Assembly (NCBI RefSeq): GCF_000470315.2
Contig: NZ_CBRF02000009.1
Span: 1 to 64,000 of the forward strand
Source of the DNA: Psychromonas sp. SP041
GTDB taxonomy: Bacteria; Pseudomonadota; Gammaproteobacteria; Enterobacterales; Psychromonadaceae
Direction of reading: 5' to 3'
Length of the DNA: 64,000 bases
Below the pieces are notes generated by a model. It saw only the letters and a list, made by a program, of their open reading frames with translations. It was not told the DNA's origin and ran no database searches. The position numbers were made by a program, and so were the translations under genes. How positions within the stretch are numbered: the first letter of the stretch is position 1; each line of letters begins with the position of its first letter. Of this stretch, positions 57,814 to 64,000 are shown piece after piece.

Positions 57814-58764
57814 ATGTTTTTTGAATCATTACAGTTTTCGTTTTCCATTGTAGGACCGATTTGCCTATTACTTTTTTTAGGGTGGTTTTTAAGAAAAACG
57901 AATACGATTAATGATGCTTTTATTGAAGTAGGTTCGAAGTTGGTATTTAAAGTGACCCTGCCGGCTTTACTTTTTCTAGGCATTGTTAAAATGGATCATC
58001 AAGCAATCATAGACTTTGACCTGATCGCTTATGGCTTAATCGCCAACTTCCTATTCTTTATGTTATGTATCTTAGTCACTAAATATTGGATAAAAGACAA
58101 ACACCATCATGGTGTCGTTATTCAAGGTGCATTTCGAAGTAATACCGCTATTATTGGTTTGGCGTATATGGCGAATGTTTATGGTGAAGCGAGTCTAGGA
58201 CTAGCCGCCGTATATGTTGCTGCACATACCGTACTTTATAATATTTTATCAGTGATTATATTATCGCCTAAGAAAGAAGGCTTTAATCCAAAAATGCTGA
58301 TCGGCTTAATGAAATCTATTCTTAAAAACCCACTGATTATCAGTATTATTTTAGGATTAATCTTCTTTGTATTAACGATTCCTGTGCCTGATATCGTCAT
58401 TAATACAGGTCAATACTTTTCTGATATGACATTGCCTGTTGCCCTGTTGTGCACTGGCGGAAGTTTGAGTATTAAATCTTTGAAAGATAATAGCCTTAAT
58501 TGCCGTTTTTCTACTATATTAAAAATTGTTATCGGGCCAATATTCATCACTGGTGGCGCATACTTTTTAGGTTATACCGGTGAAACTCTTGGGTTAGTTT
58601 TCTTCATGTCTGCCGCACCAACAGCAGCAGCAAGTTATGTGATGGCAAGAGCAATGGGCCACAGTGCAGAACTCGCAGCAAATATAATTGCCATGACAAC
58701 AATTGGTTCATTAGTGACTTGTAGCCTTGGAGTGTCATTATTATATTGGCTACAGTTGATGTAA
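57814..58764 (+). CDS. AEC-family transporter (auxin efflux carrier type)
   Basis: Inner-membrane transporter of 316 residues with about ten helices in two inverted halves. AEC features: FLGWFLRKTNTINDAFIEVGSKLVFKVTLPALLFLGI at the start, GAFRSNTAIIGLAYMANVYGE and the C-terminal half GLVFFMSAAPTAAASYVMARAMGHSAELAANIIAMTTI. Bacterial members export or import malonate, malate and similar acids; the substrate here is unknown. ATG 57814 has GAGAT seven bases upstream; an ATG four codons earlier is possible. Confidence 0.92.
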   Translation: MFFESLQFSFSIVGPICLLLFLGWFLRKTNTINDAFIEVGSKLVFKVTLPALLFLGIVKMDHQAIIDFDLIAYGLIANFLFFMLCILVTKYWIKDKHHHGVVIQGAFRSNTAIIGLAYMANVYGEASLGLAAVYVAAHTVLYNILSVIILSPKKEGFNPKMLIGLMKSILKNPLIISIILGLIFFVLTIPVPDIVINTGQYFSDMTLPVALLCTGGSLSIKSLKDNSLNCRFSTILKIVIGPIFITGGAYFLGYTGETLGLVFFMSAAPTAAASYVMARAMGHSAELAANIIAMTTIGSLVTCSLGVSLLYWLQLM

Positions 58765-59045
58765 TAAAAGCTTATAAAAAAGACAGTCTTCCATCATTAG
58801 AACATTGGATAAGCTTATCTTTTAAAATTAAATAAGAGCTTAAATAAATTGGGTAGGTCATATCTGCCCTTTTAGCCACAGAAATCCCCTTACTTTTTCC
58901 TATCTTACTTTTCCTATTTTACTTAAGGCAATGCTATTTAATACAACGTCGCTTAATGTAACGTAGCTTAATACATCCTTGCTCAAATCATTTAACACAC
59001 GCATAGAAACTAAAATTTAGTGTAATTACATAAATAAAATACAAT
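58765..59045. other. Intergenic region behind the AEC gene
   Basis: About 280 bp AT-rich, no gene. It has degenerate short repeats of ACGTCGCTTAATG / ACGTAGCTTAATAC at 58945-58978. No terminator for the AEC gene was recognised. Confidence 0.5.
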
Positions 59046-59073
59046 AAAAAACCGCTCTGATGCGAGCGGTTTT
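59046..59073 (-). terminator. Terminator of the pot operon
   Basis: Stem CCGCTC/GAGCGG (59052-59057 and 59064-59069) with A and T flanks; on the minus strand it is followed by a T run. It lies about 55 bp behind potD. Confidence 0.88.
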
Positions 59074-59126
59074 AAATAGAGTTTAAAGCTATTTATTTCA
59101 ATAGCAGCAAAGCATTTAAACCATCA

Positions 59127-60158
59127 TTATGATTTAGCTTGCTTTAGCATTTGCCAGTACTTTTCATAAATAGCATTCACTTCACCTAAATCTCTATGAA
59201 AAGAACCTTTTTCAATCACTTCTGCAGGAGGAACAACCATTGGATTGTTGCGCATCTCTTCACTTAATAATGGAATAGTTGCTCGATTAGGTGTTGAATT
59301 CCCTACCCCTTCTAAAATGATTTTTCCAATATCAGCACGTAAAACATAATCGATAAACTTATGAGCATTTTCAACGTTTTCCGCACCTTTTGGAATCACA
59401 AAACTATCCACCCAAAGCGTAACACCTTCACTTGGGTACACATATTCAACGGTACCTAACTCAAGTTGTGCCATATAGGTTTCGCCATTCCACATAACGC
59501 CCATTGGTACATTGCCTTGAATAAGTGGCCCCTTTGGTGAGTCAGACAAGAACAATTTAACATTAGGTAATAATTCAACTAATGCTTCATAAGCTTGACG
59601 AATTTCGTCTTCGTTAGTTGTGTTATTCTCAAAGCCTTTTGCTTTTAATGCCATTAAAAAGATATCTCGAACATCATCTAATAACAGGATTTGATCTTTA
59701 AACTCTGGTTTCCAAAGATCCTTCCACGACGTAATTGATGATGCATCCATCTCATCCGTATTAACGGCAACCGCAGTACTACCCCAAAGATACGGAATAC
59801 TATATTTATTATCAGGATCGTAAGCCTGATTCAGTAAGGTCGGCTCTAAGTTTTTAAAGTTCTTTAACTTAGATTTATCGATAGGCTGTATCAAATCCGC
59901 ACGTTTCATTCGTTCAATAAAAAACGTAGTCGGTACCGCTAAATCGTAGCCTTTACCATTAACTAATTGTAATTTAGCAAACATCGTTTCATTACTATCA
60001 AAGGTAGCAACTTCAACTTTAATACCCGTTTCCTTGGTAAACGAGCGTAATACAGAATCAGGGATATAATCAGCCCAGTTATAGAGCACAACCTTTTCTT
60101 GTGCCATTGATGAAAAACTGATCAGCATTGTTGCTGTTAGGGTTAACCATTTCTTCAT
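59127..60158 (-). CDS. potD: Spermidine/putrescine-binding protein PotD
   Basis: Periplasmic polyamine receptor of the PotABCD importer, 343 residues with signal peptide (MKKWLTLTATMLISFSSMA). PotD-family features: VVLYNWADYIPDSVLRSFTKETGIKVEV, GYDLAVPTTFFIERM, SIPYLWGSTAVAVN and the acidic and aromatic binding residues in ILLLDDVRDIF and GVMWNGETYMA. Ribosome binding site AAGGAAG. It abuts potC (shared base at 60158). Confidence 0.95.
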   Translation of the reverse strand: MKKWLTLTATMLISFSSMAQEKVVLYNWADYIPDSVLRSFTKETGIKVEVATFDSNETMFAKLQLVNGKGYDLAVPTTFFIERMKRADLIQPIDKSKLKNFKNLEPTLLNQAYDPDNKYSIPYLWGSTAVAVNTDEMDASSITSWKDLWKPEFKDQILLLDDVRDIFLMALKAKGFENNTTNEDEIRQAYEALVELLPNVKLFLSDSPKGPLIQGNVPMGVMWNGETYMAQLELGTVEYVYPSEGVTLWVDSFVIPKGAENVENAHKFIDYVLRADIGKIILEGVGNSTPNRATIPLLSEEMRNNPMVVPPAEVIEKGSFHRDLGEVNAIYEKYWQMLKQAKS

Positions 60159-60931
60159 TACAAACTTCCTTTTTTACGTAGTAGTAGTTGTGATATTACA
60201 ATTAACATTACCGAGCCCACAAAGAGCAAGGTAGAGATAGCATTAACCTCTGGTGACACACCAACACGTACCATGGAATAGACTTTTAAAGGTAATATTT
60301 CATAGCCAGGTCCCGTCACAAAGGAACTTACAATTACATCATCTATTGATAAGGTAAAACTTAACAACCAGCCAGAAGCAATAGCCGGCAAGATCATCGG
60401 AAAAATGATTTTACTAAACACATTCCATTCATTAGCGCCCAAATCACGTGCAGCTTCAGTCACGGACATATCCATGCCTTTTAAACGTGAAAACACACTG
60501 ATAATCACAAAAGGCAAACAAAAAGTAATATGCGCAATTAATAACGACATATAACCAAGCTCAATACCTAAAGTGATAAATAAAATGAGCAACGCAATAG
60601 CCATCACAATATCAGGCGTTAGCATACTCACGAACACCAATGATGAGACTGCACCTTTACCATAAAAACGGTAACGCTGTAATGCGACTGCCGCTAAAGT
60701 ACCAATCACCGTAGCCGCTGTTGCGCTAGTAAGACCCACTTGTAATGTATGCCAACCGGCCTCCATTAAAGAATCATTCTCAAATAGTTTTTCATACCAT
60801 TTAAAGGTAAAGCCGTCCCATTTATAACCATAACGAGAAGCATTAAAAGAGTTCGTCACTAAGATTAAAATCGGTGTATATACATATAAAAGCACTAAAC
60901 CGATAAAACCTAATTTAAAAATTCGAGTCAT
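60158..60931 (-). CDS. potC: Polyamine ABC transporter permease PotC
   Basis: Inner-membrane permease of 257 residues with six helices and the EAA loop AARDLGANEWNVFSKIIFPMILPA. The N-terminus [30 protein letters not shown] and the following SRYGYKWDGFTFKWYEKLF match PotC. ATG 60931 is chosen for the GGAGG site upstream; it overlaps the 3' end of potB by 17 bp. Confidence 0.94.
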   Translation of the reverse strand: MTRIFKLGFIGLVLLYVYTPILILVTNSFNASRYGYKWDGFTFKWYEKLFENDSLMEAGWHTLQVGLTSATAATVIGTLAAVALQRYRFYGKGAVSSLVFVSMLTPDIVMAIALLILFITLGIELGYMSLLIAHITFCLPFVIISVFSRLKGMDMSVTEAARDLGANEWNVFSKIIFPMILPAIASGWLLSFTLSIDDVIVSSFVTGPGYEILPLKVYSMVRVGVSPEVNAISTLLFVGSVMLIVISQLLLRKKGSL

Positions 60932-61787
60932 TAATGCCTCCAGCGCGATTCGACATTTTAGTCGCACGGTAATAAAGCCAAAGCATAAATGACAACAATG
61001 CGATCATTAATATGCTCAGTGCAGCGCCGAATGGCCAGTCACGAGTTTGAATAAACTGATTCTTAATAACATTCCCCAACAATGCATGCTTAGAGCCGCC
61101 TAATAAATCAGCTACAAAAAACATCCCCATCGCAGGTAAAATAACCATCAAACAACCGGCAATAATACCAGGCAGTGTTAGCGGCAAAGTAATGCGTAAT
61201 AAGCGTTCAGTGGCATTCGCCCCCAAATCTTTTGCCGCATCTAATAATTTAAAATCCAACTTTTCCATAGAGGAATAAATAGGCAAAATCATAAAAGGCA
61301 GCAAGATATAACTCAGTCCAAAAATCACAGCAAACTGGCTGTATAATAAATCTAACGGTTTATCAATTAAGCCAATAAATTCTAGCCCTTGGTTAATTAA
61401 CCCTTTTTTACCCAACAAAAATTGGATCGCATAAATACGGACCAGTGAATTGGTCCAAAAAGGCACAATCAACAGGAACAAAATAATACTACGCCAGCGT
61501 TGTGGTAAGCCCATTAGGCAGATTGAAAAAGGGTAAGCAATACTCAAACAAATAGCAGCCGTCATCATTGCCATGAAAACAGAGTCCCACAACAATGAAA
61601 TAAAGCTCGGATCAAGTACACTCTTCCAGCCTTCTAAACTAAATTGATACTGGATTAAAAAATCAGCATCACGCGTTAAAAAGCTCGTAACTAAAACCAT
61701 TAAGCTCGGCACTAAAACGAACAGTGCTAGCCAGCTTGTTGCTAGGCCAATCGCCCAAAAACGAAACTGATTAAATTGTTTGTTCAT
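60915..61787 (-). CDS. potB: Polyamine ABC transporter permease PotB
   Basis: Permease of 290 residues with six helices: [38 protein letters not shown] (typical PotB), EAA loop [24 protein letters not shown] and [19 protein letters not shown]. It overlaps potA by 17 bp and potC by 17 bp, consistent with tight operon coupling. Confidence 0.95.
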   Translation of the reverse strand: MNKQFNQFRFWAIGLATSWLALFVLVPSLMVLVTSFLTRDADFLIQYQFSLEGWKSVLDPSFISLLWDSVFMAMMTAAICLSIAYPFSICLMGLPQRWRSIILFLLIVPFWTNSLVRIYAIQFLLGKKGLINQGLEFIGLIDKPLDLLYSQFAVIFGLSYILLPFMILPIYSSMEKLDFKLLDAAKDLGANATERLLRITLPLTLPGIIAGCLMVILPAMGMFFVADLLGGSKHALLGNVIKNQFIQTRDWPFGAALSILMIALLSFMLWLYYRATKMSNRAGGINDSNF

Positions 61788-62877
61788 ATGGCAATACCAC
61801 TTCCCAACCAGTTATCCATTGTAATGCGACCTTTTGTCCTAAACGGTAATCAAAATCAGGGTCGTCTTCGTCAAAAAACTCACTCGCAATCACGTTTGTC
61901 CCCGTTGATAAACGAATATAAGAATCTAACGTTTTACCTTTATAGTTACACTCATGAATGTGCCCTTCTATATGTACTGTATTTTCAGCTAACTCAGGCT
62001 TAGTTAAACGCACATCTTCAGGACGCAGTAATACATGTACTTTGTCATCAACAGCAAAAGGATAATCAGTTTGTACTACCCAATCAGCGCCTTCTGCGGT
62101 CACTTCAACATGCTTATCATCAATTCGACGCACAACATGGCCATCAAATTGGTTGATTTCACCAATAAAACGCGCCACAAAAAGGTTCACGGGCGTTTCA
62201 TAAATCTCACGCGGCGTACCAATTTGCTGCACTTTACCTTTATTAAGTACCACGATACGGTCTGACATCGACAACGCTTCTTCTTGGTCATGCGTTACGT
62301 ACACAAACGTAATGTTAAGTTGGCGCTGTAATCGTTTTAACTCAACTTGCATCTCTTGGCGCAATTTATAATCAAGCGCACTTAAAGATTCATCCAACAA
62401 TAATAAACGAGGGCGATTAACCACTGCACGCGCAATAGCAACACGTTGTTGCTGTCCGCCAGACAATTGATGTGGTTTACGTTGTGCAAAGCTCTCTAAA
62501 CGCACCATTCGAAGTGCTTCAAGTACGCGTTCATTGATCTCTTCTTTTGCTACTTTATGCATTTTCAAGCCAAAAGCGATGTTGTCATAAACACTCATGT
62601 GAGGAAATAACGCATAACTTTGGAATACAGTATTCACTGGGCGATGTTCAGCCTTAAGGATAGATATATCTTTATCGTCCAGCAGCACTTGTCCTTGGTC
62701 TTGTTGTTCAAAACCGGCAATAATACGTAATACAGTGGTTTTACCGCAGCCTGAAGGGCCTAATAAAGTAAGAAATTCACCGTCGTAAATAGTAAGGTCT
62801 AAAGCGTCTAATACCGTATTATCGGCAAACGTTTTACTGACCCCATATAGTTGTAAAAGAGGTTGGCACTCAGTCAC
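61771..62877 (-). CDS. potA: Polyamine ABC transporter ATPase PotA
   Basis: ATPase of 368 residues energising polyamine import. Walker [10 protein letters not shown] (about 38-46), [14 protein letters not shown], Walker [14 protein letters not shown]-loop VTHDQEEAL, and a C-terminal regulatory domain with [10 protein letters not shown] and [14 protein letters not shown] typical of PotA. GTG 62877 is proposed, as GGAA lies eight bases before it; a TTG two codons upstream is too near that site. Confidence 0.95.
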   Translation of the reverse strand: MTECQPLLQLYGVSKTFADNTVLDALDLTIYDGEFLTLLGPSGCGKTTVLRIIAGFEQQDQGQVLLDDKDISILKAEHRPVNTVFQSYALFPHMSVYDNIAFGLKMHKVAKEEINERVLEALRMVRLESFAQRKPHQLSGGQQQRVAIARAVVNRPRLLLLDESLSALDYKLRQEMQVELKRLQRQLNITFVYVTHDQEEALSMSDRIVVLNKGKVQQIGTPREIYETPVNLFVARFIGEINQFDGHVVRRIDDKHVEVTAEGADWVVQTDYPFAVDDKVHVLLRPEDVRLTKPELAENTVHIEGHIHECNYKGKTLDSYIRLSTGTNVIASEFFDEDDPDFDYRLGQKVALQWITGWEVVLPYEQTI

Positions 62878-63417
62878 ATTCAATATTCCAAAAGTCGAGC
62901 CATAATGGCAGTTAAAATAAGCTTAAACTTGATAGGGTTTAAGAAAGTATAAAAAACAATAGATAGGATAAAGTGAAAACGCGATAGAGCCACTAAATTT
63001 AGGTGTTAGGTGAGTAATATCTTGTGTTTTTATGGGTGTAAAAACGGCCAAAATATTTCAAAAAATTAACCCCTTCTATTTTTTGCAGATTGTACATAGA
63101 AATTCTCTAAGCACAACGAAATAATTAAGCGATATCCAAGTTATTTATTAGCTTTTATTGGCGACTAAACATCAAAAAAATAAAGGAGTATTAAAGAGTG
63201 GCATCAAGGTTATTTTGATGTTCAAAATGAACGGCTTTTAGCGCTTTATTTGATAATAATAAAACTTATATTAAGACAGTTTAAAAGTAGGTTACGTTTT
63301 AAAATATAGTCTTTATTACGCGGTCTAAATAGACTGTTATTAGATTGGTTAAAGAGAAGCACTTTAATCATCACCACTCATTTAAAATCACTCATTCCTT
63401 TGATCAGCTTGAGGTAT
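62878..63417. other. Intergenic region upstream of potA
   Basis: 540 bp AT-rich. It should hold the pot promoter. I see no gene, no family repeat and no clear hairpin terminator for the gene ending at 63418. Confidence 0.55.
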
Positions 63418-64000
63418 TTACAGGGCTATTTTACGTGCACTTCTTTCTAAAGTGAGATTAATACGAATAAACATCCCCTGAATCGCTTCTACTTGAGCAG
63501 AGTCGCCGACTTCAGAAATAAGCTCTTGCGATAATAAGTCGGAGGTTTGTTTGAAATCGTCATTACACTTGCCTGTGCTAGCTAATAGGAAGGCATCAGC
63601 CAATTTATGTTGCCATTGTTTTAAATGCTTTAAGTTTTTACCCGCTAAATTTTCGCAGATTGACTGTACCCGAACCGTGGCATGACCTAAATTAAGTCCG
63701 GTTAAAGCAAGGTCGGTAATAGCACGAGAATGAGAACCTTGATCGTGATTAATCAATCTTAATAATCTATCTGACATTCGACGGTTGTACCAAATTGCAG
63801 GCGCTTTCTGGTGCTCAATGTCTATCAAATCTTTATGGGTCGCTTTAAAAACTCGGCTTACTAATAGCTGAATACTAGGCCCTGTAAACAAATGAAAAAT
63901 CCAAAACAAAATACTCACTCCGGCAAAAATAGCCATTGCCGCACTTAAGGTGTAATCAATTGAAAATGCCAAACTCATATCGGTACTGGGTCTCACTAAA
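63418..64000 (-). CDS. Membrane protein, FUSC-family-like C-terminal part, cut by window edge
   Basis: The frame is open to the last base, so this is the C-terminal part of a longer protein (about 194 residues seen). One hydrophobic segment (about AAMAIFAGVSILFWIFHLF) is followed by a soluble helical region (IWYNRRMSDRLLRLINHDQGSHSRAITDLALTGLNLGHATVRVQSI). This layout resembles the end of fusaric-acid-resistance/AaeB-like exporters, but the resemblance is moderate. A GTG at 63996 could be mistaken for a start. Confidence 0.5.
   Translation of the reverse strand, partial: LVRPSTDMSLAFSIDYTLSAAMAIFAGVSILFWIFHLFTGPSIQLLVSRVFKATHKDLIDIEHQKAPAIWYNRRMSDRLLRLINHDQGSHSRAITDLALTGLNLGHATVRVQSICENLAGKNLKHLKQWQHKLADAFLLASTGKCNDDFKQTSDLLSQELISEVGDSAQVEAIQGMFIRINLTLERSARKIAL

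Overview
The window is AT-rich chromosomal DNA of a marine gammaproteobacterium. Synteny such as ftsK-lolA-rarA-crcB-serS, zipA-ligA beside cysZ, fadR beside dsbB, and sodB-grxD-rnt-motY, together with a MotY-type sodium-driven flagellar motor protein, points to the Psychromonas/Vibrio/Moritella side of the class; Psychromonas is my best guess. This rests on protein resemblance and gene order, not on a database search.

Layout. 1-600: right end of an IS4-family insertion sequence. 750-4,050: purT, an SOS-controlled sulA-like gene, and two small genes. 4,180-10,380: minus-strand ftsK-lolA-rarA-crcB-serS cluster. 10,440-21,700: housekeeping core (fadR, dsbB, ligA, zipA, cysZ, sodB, grxD, rnt, motY, a spermidine-synthase-like gene, rof, psiE). 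22,000-27,800: membrane and redox genes (marC, a marR/siderophore-interacting-protein divergent pair, a luciferase-like monooxygenase, LysE and YoaK membrane proteins, dps). 28,100-32,700: a cyclic-di-GMP block with two EAL proteins, one directly coupled to a free-standing BLUF blue-light sensor. 32,900-33,940: a serC pseudogene cut by two different dispersed repeats. 34,280-35,740: secreted nuclease and a repeat lipoprotein. 35,980-42,620: eutA, a fused eutB-eutC gene and a complete TRAP transporter, probably one operon. 43,300-45,300: repeats and two secreted proteins. 45,900-49,170: polar amino acid ABC transporter. 49,600-55,940: molybdenum hydroxylase island (xdhC, mocA-like, iorB-like, iorA-like, three-heme cytochrome c). 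56,430-58,760: diguanylate cyclase and AEC transporter. 59,130-62,880: potABCD. 63,418-end: truncated membrane protein resembling the FUSC family.

Three things stand out. First, the ethanolamine ammonia-lyase large and small subunits are one 731-residue polypeptide, next to its reactivase and a TRAP transporter and with no microcompartment genes in the window. Second, an EAL gene with intact catalytic motifs ends immediately before a complete short BLUF gene, which suggests a two-protein light-controlled phosphodiesterase. Third, a MITE-like repeat family (five recognisable copies of about 145-225 bp and one solo end) recurs across the window; one copy sits inside the serC pseudogene and two flank the mocA-like gene. 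Further leads are an exact LexA-type palindrome upstream of fadR, a long palindrome upstream of eutA, three 20-bp iterons upstream of the ABC transporter, and a 40-residue basic small ORF followed by a terminator.
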